A DNA stretch of 64,000 nt from Dromiciops gliroides (Eukaryota > Chordata > Mammalia > Microbiotheria > Microbiotheriidae): contig NC_057867.1 in assembly GCF_019393635.1 (NCBI RefSeq), forward strand, positions 61,703,992-61,767,991, given 5' to 3'. Within the stretch, counting starts at the first letter, position 1; each line of letters begins with the position of its first letter. Below are positions 36,978 through 47,630 of the stretch, one piece after another. The position numbers and the translations under genes are program-made. The notes beneath the pieces are model-generated. The model was given only the letters and a program-made list of their open reading frames with translations, did no database searches and had not been told where the DNA came from.

Positions 36978-37679
36978 ACCAAGAATGTAGCCTGGGTGCA
37001 AGTATACAAATTATTCACACAGACTATCTATTCCATGTCTATTTCCTCTCAATTTAATAGTCCATGTATCCAGAAATCCATCATAGAAGAAGACACCAGG
37101 TTCCAAGTTATATACAACATTTTGCATGAGTGGGATGCATTCCCTCATCCTCTATCAATGCCACACAGTCCAATCACGTCACTGAAAATCAATTTTAATC
37201 CTCCAATAATGACACTGCTCCAATTAGAATCTTATCAAAGTCCAAAGCAATTCACCAAATTATACTGAATAAAAATATGCCCTTAAAATAAGTCCAATTA
37301 AGAATAAAATTCAAACCACCACCTTTGCCAAGTGCTGCCCTTCATTTAAGAGCAGGATTCTTCAACATCTCTTGGATTCTATGGAAAGAAATGTGAAACC
37401 CATCCATAAATTTCTGAATTAACTTGACACATTATCCTATTCTAGTCAGCTATAGGATGATAGGTTAGATTAAACCTCCAAGTCATTTTTTTAATGGGAC
37501 CGAATGGTAAATTCCCAATTAACTTTTTGTTTCTTCTCTCCTTCCAGTCCCTATAGAGTCAGTGAATGGTTGACTAACTGATCTCTAACTTCTGAAACTC
37601 TCTTATATTTTGTAATTTGCAAGACTGTACATTCTTCATACCAAAGTAACCTTATATGCTGATATACATAAATTCAACT

Positions 37680-37930
37680 TTTAAAGAGACTCATTCAATT
37701 CAATGAGCATTCATTAAGCAGATAATAAGTACAAGGTGAGAGTAGTGGATAAAGGGCCAGAGTGAGGAAAGACCTGCGTTCAAGTTCTGCCTCTGGGTTA
37801 TACTAGCTGTATGAACCTGATTAAGTTACCTAACTTCTCAGTGCTGTAGGGAATTCACTGTGCTAGAGACTAGGGAGACAAAGTGAAAACTAAAACCAGT
37901 CCCTTGTCCTCAAAGAGTCTACAGTTACCC
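37680..37930 (-). mobile_element. L2 3' end split by a CORE-SINE
   Basis: L2-type end sequence appears at 37688-37735 (gagcattcattaagcag) and 37850-37930 (cttgtcctcaaagagtctac). Between them lies a degenerate plus-strand CORE-SINE head (37740-37840: gtggataaagggccagag ... tatactagctgtatgaacctg). Confidence 0.5.
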
Positions 37931-38608
37931 TTGCCACATCGTGCTTTCACTGTATGGCAGATCAGCCAAAGAAATGAAACGAGAATCAGAGGAGAGTTTT
38001 GTGGAAGCTGCAGATGACAAAGACCGGCAGGACAAAAAGCCTGTGATCAAATACTTAACCCAAATTTTACAAAAAGACCCTATAAAGGAAAACATTCAGA
38101 TTCCTTCTCTGGTACAAAGGGAGAGACAAAAACCTTTATTTGGATTTTCCTGATCATGGAGGGGGGTGGCCCTGGCGCCCCTAACCCCTGTGATGTAGAA
38201 GGGATAACTGTACATCTGTCTGGATATATAAGGCCTACATGCAGAGAAACATTTAACTCAGAACCAAGTCATTTATTTACTTAGGGACAACAGTAGGTAC
38301 CCTCCGGCACTATAAAGTAGAAACGTAATTTAGCTAATTTTCTAGATCCATGCTGGATCTAAACTTCTCTTGGATTTGATTTGCTCTCCCTCCATGCAGA
38401 AGGGCAAATCCACCAATGATGTAAAGTAGCTGTTATCATCCTCCTCAGAACCTCATTTTCAGGGGGCACAATATTCTAGAGAATAACTGACTGGTGGGAG
38501 CTTAACTTGCTGCTATGCCACCAAAAACCATAGCCTAGTAATCGAACAACCCAGGACAGAGTCCCCTTCCTCCACATTTCTTTCCTCTAAACCCTGCTTT
38601 TCCTTGCA

Positions 38609-39060
38609 GGCCCTCTTGGCAATTATGTATTAGGCCTGTGTCCAGACCATGCAGCAATCCCTAGACCAATACCAACAGGAGGAATGGATTTCAACCTCTC
38701 CTTCCTCTGGATAGCTAGGTGGATAAAAACATAATTCACTATCTTTTTTGTTTGTTTGTTTGTTTTTGCAGGGCAATGAGGGTTAAGTGACTTGCCCAGG
38801 GTCACACAGCTAGTTAAGTGTCAAGTGTCTGAGGCTGGATTTGAACTCAAGTCCTCCTGAATCCAAGGCCAGTGCTTTATCCACTGCGCCACCTAGCTGC
38901 CCCCATAATTCACTATCTTATACAAATTAACAGGCTACCTAGAAAAAGGACCCAATTAAGTATGGAAACTAACCATACAGAGGAAATTGAATTATATAAA
39001 GATATATGTATACACATACATGGTAACTGTATATATTCTCTACAGGCGAATATAGAAACT
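38609..39060. repeat. Member B of a dispersed degenerate pair
   Basis: Partner of 33309-33600 in the same orientation, 5.3 kb away. A SINE (38746-38903) with clean duplications sits inside it. The shared block order is kept on both sides of that SINE. Confidence 0.55.
38746..38903 (-). mobile_element. tRNA-derived SINE, reversed, 16-bp target duplication
   Basis: cataattcactatctt is at 38730-38745 and 38904-38919. The tail is (GTTT)n. Confidence 0.93.
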
Positions 39061-39138
39061 ATTGCTACAAAACAAGATGCAGGAGGAAGAATGAATATGC
39101 CATAGTTATTCCAAAAATATATTTGTTGACTGCTTCTT

Positions 39139-39290
39139 TTTTTTTTTTTTTTTTGCGGGGCAATGGGGGTTAAGTGACTTGCCCAGGGTCACACAGCTAG
39201 TAAGTATCAAGTGTCTGAGGCCGGATTTGAACTCAGGTCCTCCTGAATCCAGGGCCAGTGCTTTATCCACTGCGCCACCTAGCCGCCCCC
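39139..39290 (-). mobile_element. tRNA-derived SINE, reversed
   Basis: The flanks ttgttgactgcttctt (39123-39138) and ttgctgactgcttctt (39291-39306) differ by one base. Confidence 0.93.
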
Positions 39291-39804
39291 TTGCTGACTG
39301 CTTCTTAAATAGATGGTGTGTGTAGGTACATCTCTGGACAAAATATATGGCTCACCTGACTTTAGGCAGATAAAAGGTTATCAGAGCTAAAGAGAATGGC
39401 CAAAATCCAAAGGCTACACTCCTGCATCTCTCCATTCTTTCCTCCCTTTACAGACCAAACTCCTAGGACAAGTTGTCTACTCTGGTTGCCTTTACTGCCT
39501 CTCTTTTTACTAACTCCTTAACCCCCTGAAAGTCTGGTTTCTTAATCCTCAACTGAAAATTTCCAAAGTAACTAATAATCTGTCTTTTGGGGTTTTGTGC
39601 CAATGACTGCTTAACTGCCACATCTGGTGGCCTTTTAATTGTTCTTCTTGACTTCCTTGCAACTTTCAACAGTTGACCACCTATGTACTTCCTCTATGGC
39701 TTTTCATGACACTGCTCTCCCTCGCTTACCCTCCCATCTGTCTGACCATTTCTTCTGGCTCCTGTGCTGGGACATTGTTGCTATCATGCCCCAAAATTCT
39801 ATTC

Positions 39805-39960
39805 TACACCTTTTTTTGTGATTTCGTATTTTATTTTTCCCCATTACAAGTAAAAACCATTTTCGACATTCATTTTTAAAAGCAAACTCAAATTCTCTCC
39901 CTCCCTCTCCAACCACCTCACTGAGAAGGCAAGCAATTTGATAGAAGTTATGCATGTCAC
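39805..39960 (-). mobile_element. L1 3' end inserted in L2
   Basis: A T-rich start followed by ccccattaca and then aaattctctccctccctc and gagaaggcaagcaatttgat is the reverse complement of the marsupial L1 3' untranslated end and its A-tail. It is 5'-truncated, as usual for L1. Confidence 0.7.
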
Positions 39961-40560
39961 CACTCTTCCTCATCTCATCAGATCCCATGGATTCCGTTAT
40001 TACATCTATGAAGATGACTCCCTGATGTCTAGACCCTCATCTTTCTCCTGAGCTCCAGTTCCCTATTACCAACTGATTCCTGAACACCTCAAATTATGTC
40101 CCATAAACATCTCAAACCCATCATCTACATCATCTACTCAGCAAATACAAAAGTTTCTTTCAAGGGTACCACTATCCTTTCACACACCTGGGTTTCAAAA
40201 CCTCAGCAATAGCCTCAACTAGCTCCACAACCCGTGGCCAAATCTTGTCAGCTTTACCTCTATGTTATCTCTCACATTCACCCCGCTGTGGCTCACATGG
40301 CCACAACTCTCGTTCAGGCTGTCATCACTCTTCCTCTGACCAAGCCGAAAGTCTCCTAAGTCAAAGCTCTCTCTGACTAATCTATACTCCACACAGCTGC
40401 AAAAGGAAGATTCCTAAAGCACAGGGCCAGCCAGCCTCCAATGGCTGCTATTACCTCTCGGATCAAATCAAAATACACCTGGCATTTAAAAGCGTTTACC
40501 TAGCTTTCCAGATTAATCATTCATTACTTCCCCTTCAGGAACCCTATAATCCAATCTGGA

Positions 40561-40725
40561 AATAGAAATGGGGGCCACTAAACAATAGGTAAGGATCCTT
40601 GCAAACCACATATTGACTTAGAAAACCTTGTATTGATGTTATCATGTATTTTATTTTGATTTATTTTGTTAAATATTTCCTCAAAACGTTTTAATCTGCT
40701 TCAGGTCACCCTTGGGCATGCAGTG
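40561..40725. mobile_element. Unidentified short interspersed element, copy 2
   Basis: It shares an ordered series of blocks with 24761-24955: AATAGAAA.GGGG.CCA, then CATATTGACTTAGAAAACC, then a T-rich middle with TTTTGTTAAATA, then TTTCAG/CTTCAGG.CA. The pair indicates a non-autonomous repeat family, perhaps a DNA-transposon derivative. The family is not assigned. Confidence 0.6.
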
Positions 40726-41090
40726 GGCTTCCCTCTGGTCCAGTCAAACTGGCCTTCCTGCTGTTCCTCGCACACCATCTTCCATAGCCTTGCTTTTGTG
40801 TAAGCACAGACATATGCATGGATATTTCGTGCCTGGAAAGTATTCTCTCCCCACCTTTGCCTATTCGAAACCCCAGTTTCTGTCAAAAACAGCTCAAGAA
40901 CTACATGAGATCGTTCCCTATTACCTCTAGCTCCAAGTACCCCTCCCTCCAGTTACCTTCTTTATTTTATAAATATTTTACATACATGCATGTATGCATA
41001 CCCACACGCCATCTTTCTCAAAAGAATATAAGCAGGTCAGGGCCTGTTTAATTTTTGTCACTGTATCATCAGTACATGGTCTGACATACT

Positions 41091-41247
41091 TTTTTTGTAT
41101 ATTTTTTTTTTGTGGGGCTATGGGGGTTAAGTGACTTGCCCAGGGTCACACAGCTACTAAGTGTCAAGTGTCTGAGGCCAGATTTGAACTCAGGTCCTCC
41201 TGAATCCAGGGCCGGTGCTTTATCCACTGAGCCACCTAACTGCCCCC
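41091..41247 (-). mobile_element. tRNA-derived SINE, reversed, inside L2 3' end
   Basis: The flanks ctgacatact and ctgacacatac form an approximate duplication. Confidence 0.88.
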
Positions 41248-41279
41248 TGACACATACATTTTTAACAAATGTTTTCTGA

Positions 41280-42316
41280 CTGATGTTCTCCCTAAACTTA
41301 CATTTTCTTGCACAGTGCTTACATTACTTTCTTCCCAAATTCACACTCTTTCTTAACAAGAGCATGAATATATTTTCAGCCCAAATTCTGTTTTCCTTGA
41401 TGGATGTGTTCTCTCTGAACATACACTTCCACCATAGTAACATTTACACAAGCTCATCTTGAGAGCATATTTTCTTCAATTGTTAGAACTTGAATGTGCA
41501 CTTGAATCCCAAGAGCAATATTTATTAGAAAAATAGTAATATAATGGGGGGTGAAGGGAGGAAGGAAGAGAATTTGGAACACAAAGTTATAAAATGGGCG
41601 TTGTAATTGGGCAAACAAATAAAATTCAAATATATGTATGTATATGTGTATATGTATATACACACACCAAAAAAATAGTAATATAGATGTGAAACATTTT
41701 TTGATCTATGGGAGTTATATTTTCATATTAACAATGAGTCACACCTCACATTTTGCTCAAGCAAAATCAAGATCGAAATGTTGCCTAGATCTGTTGGGAG
41801 CCCATACAGCATTAAGTCCTCCATACCCAGATGCGACTGTACACGTGCTTCTGGAACTTGCACACCCCCTAAAAAGAACACATTCCTGTCCCCAAACTCT
41901 CACTCTCTTCCCAATGCTGCACTTTCTTGGGCTCTTCCCAAACTTGCAGTTTCCCCAGAAAGACAGAAGCACTTGCAAGTGCTCACCCTATAGTCATCCC
42001 CAATAGAAACAGAACCAGAAACATCAGATGCTAGACTCCGAGATCCATGGGCCCTTCTGTGATGTTGCTGGGGTAGGGGGAATAGGTCAGTGAAGTAGAC
42101 AGAAAGCAAACTCTCTAAAAGCAAATTATGAGCTCAAGAGTTTGGTGTGGTGGCTAGTTAATCAAAGAAAATAAGGATATCTTGTTTTTTCTCCTCAATG
42201 AATAACTAACTGATCAGGCTCTGGGTAAACACTGTCCCCCACAATTCGGTTCCCTGTCACCCAGCCTGTTCAGACAAGTTCCTATTGTCAACCCTCAAGG
42301 GCATGCCAGATGTTAC
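41280..42316. other. Unassigned
   Basis: The AT-rich first half has a (TATG/TA)n patch at 41630-41665. No gene seen; the opposing short open frames at 41638-42124 are not supported. Confidence 0.55.
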
Positions 42317-42320
42317 CTAC

Positions 42321-42781
42321 TGTAACGATTGGAGTGACGCCACCTGCTGGAGAGTTACTGTAGGAAAGCTCCGCCATGAGGAGAAGGCATCTGAGGGCAA
42401 GCCATGCAGCTTTTCCTTGGCATGAGGAAGTGAGGTTTGCTCGTGGGTACTGTCTATCAAAGCTACCAGCCAATTAGCTTGGAGCTGTGTGTGCATGTGG
42501 ATGGGATGTTCTCAGTTTCACGGGAGGATTGTGGGAGGAAGGGGTGAGGCTGGCTCTCTTGCTCTCTTTTGTCAGGACTCTCTTGGAGAGCGGAGCAGAA
42601 ATGCGGGCTTCCTTAGATTGATAACTGAATCTAGGCCTCTTTCTCTCTCTCTCTCTCTCCACCAAATTCTTATTGTCCTTAATAAATGCTTAAAAGTCTA
42701 ACTCTTGCTAAAGCTTATAATTTATTGGCGACCACTCATTAGAGATTTTAGACAGACTAGCTAGAATTTTAGCCCCTTACA
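42321..42781 (+). mobile_element. Solo LTR of an endogenous retrovirus (461 bp)
   Basis: The element begins TGTAACGATTGGAG and ends TTTTAGCCCCTTACA, giving the TG...CA termini of an LTR. It is flanked by the same four bases CTAC on both sides (42317-42320 and 42782-42785), a target-site duplication. Inside are a CCAAT box (42470-42474), a CT-rich microsatellite (about 42641-42660) and an AATAAA signal (42681-42686), in the order U3-R-U5 for plus orientation. No internal viral sequence flanks it, so it is a recombination-derived solo LTR. A 4-bp duplication is typical of gammaretrovirus-like elements; the family name is not known to me. Confidence 0.88.
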
Positions 42782-43439
42782 CTACTAACTACACACACCA
42801 GAGCTGAGTGAGAAATAGTGTAGGTCAATGTATAGCATGATAGAAATACCTTCATAGAAGTAATCCTTTAAAAGGGGGTGGGGCTGGAGGGGGGAGGAAA
42901 AGTGAAGGAATATATGAGATATCCACCCATCACCCCTTACAGAAACAAAACGTTTTAAAGTCCCTTTTGCCCTGAAGTAAGTCAGACAAATAACTCTCTA
43001 GAATAGAGATGTGTGCTAGTTTATTTGGTGTTTTATATAAAACAATAAACTTGGGTCCACTCACTGTGCTGCCTTTAGGATTGGGATTTAAACTGGGGAG
43101 GGGAGGAAGGATGGAGGGACCATCCTTCCCCTGGTAGTTACCATTTGGGAAATAACCCGTTCTTACTCTGCCCTTTTTAGATTCTGAACAGTCAAAGTAG
43201 CTGTCAGAGCTCAGTTTGGTGGGGATAAAAGAAATTCAATACAAAAGTGGAAAGTTGGCCACTCTTCTAAAATTCATCTTAGTTCCTGTACCCTTATCAT
43301 TCACTCCCTCTTCTGCCTCAGTTTCCTCATCAGCCATGCTGGAAAGGTATATGAATATGTGTGAGGAGGGAGCACTGCAACAATATGATTTGCTTTGTAG
43401 ATGCCCTTTCATACCAATAATAGTTAACATTTAGAAAAA

Positions 43440-44275
43440 ACTTTCACAATCTGGCTCCAACCCAAACTGGCTCTAACCCTACATTTCCAGACTGATTGCA
43501 CATTAGACCCTTTCACATACTGTATGTTCCAGCCAAACAGCCAGCCCATTCTTCACTCAGCTCTCAAAGTGATCTTCCTAAAGTTTAGGTCTGACCCTGT
43601 CAGCACTGCCCCCCCACCCCAAACTCAATAAGCTTCGGTGGGCTCCCTATCACCTCTAGGATCAAATATAAAATCCTCTGGTATGGGTCAGCTAGGTGGC
43701 GCAGTGGATAAAGCACCAGCCCTGGATTCAGGAGTACCCGAGTTCAAATCCAGCCTCAGACACTTGGCACTTACCAGCTGTGTGACCCTGGGCAAGTCAC
43801 TTAACCCCATTGCCCTGGGGGAAAAAAAAATCCTCTGGTATTCAAAACCCTTCCAAACCTACCCCCAAGCAACCTTTCTATTCTTTTTTCACACCTTCTA
43901 TCCCCCCCCCCTTTTTTCTGTTCCTTGAACAAGACTCCCCATCCCCACTACTCCTGGCATATCCCTGTTCCTAGAATGCTCTCCCTCCCTCTCCTCAGCT
44001 TTTCCTAATTTCCCGGGCTTCTTTCAAGTCCCAGCTAAAATCCCACCTTCTATTGAAAGCCTTTCCCAATCCCTCTTAATCATAACTATCAGGCCTTCTC
44101 TCCGTTGATTCCCAATACAGCCAGTATATAGCTGGTTTGTACCATCCTTTGCATATTGTGCCCCCATTAGACTGTAAGCTGAGTGTGCCTCATCCTTCTT
44201 TGTACCCGAAGCATTAAGCACATTGCCTGGCATACAGTAAGCCTTTAATGGACAGTTTGTTAACTGGCATCATGG
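43440..44275 (+). mobile_element. L2 LINE 3' portion, split by a SINE
   Basis: It contains the ordered L2 3' blocks: gtatgttccagccaaacagc, ctccctatcacctctaggatc, gaatgctctccctccctctcc, tagactgtaagctgagtg, and cattgcctggcatacagtaag as the tail. The SINE at 43685-43827 cuts it within a sequence duplicated on both sides, so the SINE is younger. Confidence 0.8.
43685..43827 (+). mobile_element. tRNA-derived SINE inside L2
   Basis: Perfect 14-bp duplication aaatcctctggtat at 43671-43684 and 43828-43841. Confidence 0.93.
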
Positions 44276-44279
44276 TCCT

Positions 44280-44560
44280 TATACACAACATTCCATCTCC
44301 CTCCTCCATGCCTTTGCAAGAGCTGGACCCAAATGCCTGTAGCTTCATTTAGGGAAGAGCCTAGGTGCCATCTTCTATGCCTTCAATGGTTAGTGTGCTC
44401 CCCATACAACCCCTCCACTACTTTCTATCTCTTTGTCCATGTTGTATGTCTCCCCTACCCCCAGTAGAATGATTTCCTCCAGGGCACGTACTTTTGTCTT
44501 TGTAGCCCCAGCACAAAATAAGTGCTTCAAAAATGTTTGTTGAACAAAGCAGACCCTTTG
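44280..44560 (+). mobile_element. L2 3'-end fragment
   Basis: A second, independent L2-like end: ccctcctccatgcctttgc ... gtagccccagcacaaaataag ... atgtttgttgaacaaagc. It lies directly after the previous L2 in the same orientation. Confidence 0.6.
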
Positions 44561-44689
44561 CCTCCAGGCCCAAAGCCATATTCCTAAGGCCCCTCACCTC
44601 CAGAGCTGTCTAAGAATAGGAACAGAGATTCAGGGGCCTGCTCTGTTATCATGAGGACCCTGCCTTCCACAGCTGTTCCCAGAATGAGA

Positions 44690-44940
44690 AGCTCAGACAT
44701 CCAGATCTATGACCTCCAGGACCCAGTCTAAGAAAAAATCCCTCCTTCACACTGCCTGGATCAGAACCTCAGACACCAGGTCTCTAATCTATAGCTATTG
44801 AATCCCAACCATCTGGTTTCTCATCCATAGGATCAGAGCCTTAGACACCAGCTCCTTCACCCTCAAGACCTAGATCAAACCCAGAGGCTCAGACACCAGA
44901 CCGTCACCTCAAGGAGCTTTAGACACCAGGCCCTTCATTT
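44690..44940. repeat. Degenerate AGACACCAG minisatellite
   Basis: AGACAC/TCCAG recurs at about 44695, 44770, 44853, 44890 and 44921, with intervening CTCC/CTTC-ACC-TC-GACC text. Irregular spacing of 30-80 bp. Confidence 0.6.
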
Positions 44941-44960
44941 CCAGGAGAAAAGCCTCAGGT

Positions 44961-46559
44961 AGCAGATACAGCAAAGTGTCTTACACATGGCAAGTACTTA
45001 ATAAACACTAGTTAAAAACAGCAACTCACCAATCCATAGAGGAGAAATGATCAACAATTTCTGGAGAATATTCAGTCTGGTGTGTTGGTAGCTAGCTATA
45101 TAGAGAAAATCTGGTAGAAGTCACTGAATTACACATAACAGACCAATGGCACCACTGAGATTTTCATTCTCCGAGACACTCATTTGATAATCCTATAGAG
45201 GTGACCACAGACCATTTGTGGTTACTCTTTGGTTTCCTTTCGACGCTTTCATCACAGCATCAGGGGGAGGTGTATGGGGCAGAGGGAAGAAGGGATGAGG
45301 AGGGAGGGGACGACACAGAAAGTGGAGCAGAACCAGACACCTTTATGCTCACAAAAGTAAAGTTGGGATGTTAGATCTTCTCCAAACCTAAATAGCATTT
45401 AACTTTTTGTAAGTGGCAGTTAATTTAATTTAAAAATCAATTTGACATTTTAAATCATATCTGGGATACCTGAGGACTAAAGATCTCTTGGGGAATCAAA
45501 TAATAAAGCTTAGGAATCATAATACTAGAAAGAAAAGAGGGTGTGCCCTTTGTATGGTGGCTGAAACAATATAACCCCATTTGGGTTCTAAACTTCTTAC
45601 CACTGACTAGGCAAATATTTAAAGAAGAAAAACTATTAAAATTTTCTCTTCTTCACCTACTCTTGTTTAGAATATTAACAGTTAAGCTCATAATTAGGGT
45701 CTATAGGATGCTCTTCATATTCTGAGAATAAGATGCTTCAGGAAAAACACCCATCAAGAATACTCAACAGTGAAGCTATCCAGCGTGAAGTCACTTGCCT
45801 TTCTAGCTCCGTTCTTTTTTTTTTGGGGGGGGGGGGGGGGGCGGGGGAGGGGAGTGGCAGCGTGGCAAGGAGGGTTAAGTGACTTGCCCAGGGTCACACA
45901 TCTAGTAAGTATCAAGTGTCTGAGGCCGAATTTGAACTCAGGTCCTCCTGAATCCAGGGCCGGTGCTTCATCCACTGGGCTACCTAGCTGCCCAGCCCCA
46001 ATCTATTCCATTCTTTACCTCCCACCTAACTTTTTAAGCCATCTTGCAACTCTAGAACTTACTTTCCCTTAACAACCACATTGCCACAAGCTCTAGCCCC
46101 GCCCCATCTTCCCGCTCCAGCCTTAGCGGAAGGCAATCCCGCATGCAACTTTGCAATGGGAAGCCCACCATCTTTGAAGGCAGCCCACTCCCTATCTGGA
46201 CTACTTTTACCTTATTTCTTCACATCGAGGGCAAGCTCCTGGGATCTTTTAGAACCTTCATTCTACAAACAAGCCCAACCCACCCACGCCTCCTTCCTCG
46301 CAATCTTTTAAAAGTCATTAAAGATGAGGCCCACATAAAGTAAAGAGCACCCTCCCTTGCTTTCCTTGGAGAAATACCTCCAGTGAGAAGGAGATCGAAC
46401 CCTCCTAAGCCGCCCCTTCCACCTCGAGATACTTTTGTTACCTTTTCCTCCTTTCCTTACGCCGAGCTTAAACACCAGTGCTCCTAATTCTGCCCCACGC
46501 CGTGCCGCCCCCTCACCACCACCACCACCCCCAGCTGAATAAGCGTCCAACAGAGTAAA
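44961..46559. other. Unassigned promoter-proximal flank
   Basis: Apart from the SINE at 45825, unique-looking sequence that becomes GC-richer towards the CpG island. Confidence 0.55.
45825..45994 (-). mobile_element. tRNA-derived SINE, reversed, with poly-G tail
   Basis: The body is normal, but the tail side holds a run of about 17 G followed by cgggggaggggag, an unusual change of the A tail. Confidence 0.88.
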
Positions 46560-46635
46560 AAGCCAAGTAAAAGATGGCGGGGCATAGAGTTAATACCAGG
46601 CTGGGGGGGGGGGTAGGGAGAGAAGGGGCACTCAC

Positions 46636-46753
46636 ATTGTCGTGCAAACGGCAGCCCGTGCTCCGCTCTGCGCTCGCCTTCCACCAAACGGGCCACAGGG
46701 CCTCGATCGCCGGCCTCGTGGCCTGAAGGCCCGCTCCGCGAGGGACATTCCAT
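46636..46753 (-). other. Candidate divergent first exon on the minus strand
   Basis: Reading leftward out of the CpG island, an ATG at 46753 opens a frame (MECPSRSGPSGHEAG...) that reaches a strong donor, ACAAT|GTGAGT, with the exon ending at 46636. The frame stays open beyond the donor, so it could be coding in part, or a non-coding divergent RNA. No family is recognised and no downstream partner exon was identified. Confidence 0.35.
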
Positions 46754-47351
46754 TACCTCCTGGGTCGGCCCCTTCGGAGGACTCCGACGGCTAAGGAGAT
46801 CGTCCTTGCTCCCATGGAGCCCAGCACACGGATGCCTTCCTGGCCCACCACCTCAAGCCTAATCCTTCTCCCACGGCGTCCCCCTTGCAATCCGGCAGGG
46901 GCTAGGAGAGAAGGACTTTAAAAAAAAAAAAAAGAAAAAAAAGCAGTTTGCTAGGGGAGGCCGGGGGTGGGGGGTGGGGAGGAAGGTCTCGGGAAGCCAG
47001 TCTTCCCAGGGGGTGTGTGAGGGCGAGAAAATCGCTGAGCCTAGCGAGGCATGCTGTCTAGAGGTTGGAAGCCTTCTTCCCGCCCTTTTTCCCCACTGTC
47101 TTCCCTTGATCCGGCTGGTCTCTTCCTCCCCAACTCAAGTGGCCGCTTTCCCCCTCAGCCTAGTCTTTCTCCCTGCAACCTCCCTTCCCTTCCCTTCCCT
47201 TCTCCTCCCTCCCCAGCTCCTCCACGCCCGACCCAAGCCATCGCCTTCTCATCTCAGCCCAACTCGCCTCCCACGCTGAGAAAAGTCGAGCGAACTTTCC
47301 CTCTACACACTACTCACAGACTACCTCCGCCTCAGGACGCTCCGCCTGTGG

Positions 47352-47466
47352 GCGCATGCTCAGTGCGTTCCAACGGCCGCCCCACCCGACTCCGCGTATC
47401 CCCCCTCCCTTCGGCTCGGGTCTCAGAACCCGAAGGTTTCGTCAGGGTTCGACGCGCATGCTCAGT
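47352..47466 (+). promoter_or_regulatory. Pair of identical NRF1-like sites
   Basis: GCGCATGCTCAGT occurs at 47352-47364 and again unchanged at 47454-47466, with starts 102 bp apart. The core GCGCATGC matches the first eight bases of the NRF1 palindrome GCGCATGCGC. The location 240-350 bp before the start codon fits a proximal promoter role. Binding is inferred from motif likeness only. Confidence 0.55.
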
Positions 47467-47509
47467 CTCTTTACGGAAGCCGGTTAGGGAGGAGTTGGGG
47501 TGGGGGGGT

Positions 47510-47575
47510 GGGGGGGAAGAGGAGGCGGCCTCTAGGGCCTCGGGAGGAGGAGGAGAAGGGGGAGGAGGAGGAGGC
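47510..47575 (+). repeat. GGA-rich purine tract in the TMEM185A 5' region
   Basis: A strongly purine-biased run of GGGG, GGA and GAGGAGG units lies 130-195 bp before the start codon. It occupies the general position where the human gene carries the FRAXF GCC/CGG array, but contains no run of CGG. It may form triplex or G-quadruplex structures; that is inference. Confidence 0.7.
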
Positions 47576-47630
47576 TAAAGCAAAGGGAGGAAAGACACGG
47601 ACCCGAAGCAACGGCGGGACGGTTAGCACC

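Larger units (their letters stand above)
35110..38608. other. Mostly unassigned
   Basis: Outside a MIR (35630), a SINE (36822) and a split L2 end (37680) no element or exon is recognised. Confidence 0.55.
39400..41275 (+). mobile_element. L2 LINE relic with three nested insertions
   Basis: From about 39400 the DNA resembles the L2 reverse-transcriptase coding region in plus orientation, read as degenerate codons (...GLSACLVLLDFLATFNS-like), then the C-terminal part, then a 3' end near 41250-41275 with the typical AACAAATG tail. It is interrupted by an L1 3' end (39805-39960, minus), an unidentified short element (40561-40725) and a SINE (41091-41247, minus). Many stops and frameshifts make it inactive. 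Confidence 0.75.

Noticed and set aside
42474..42701. Opposing short frames over the LTR
   Set aside because: They are driven by the CT microsatellite and LTR sequence and are not coding.
47051..47578. 175-codon plus-strand frame in the CpG island
   Set aside because: It is Pro/Ser-rich by base composition, lies upstream of and out of register with the TMEM185A start, and resembles no protein.
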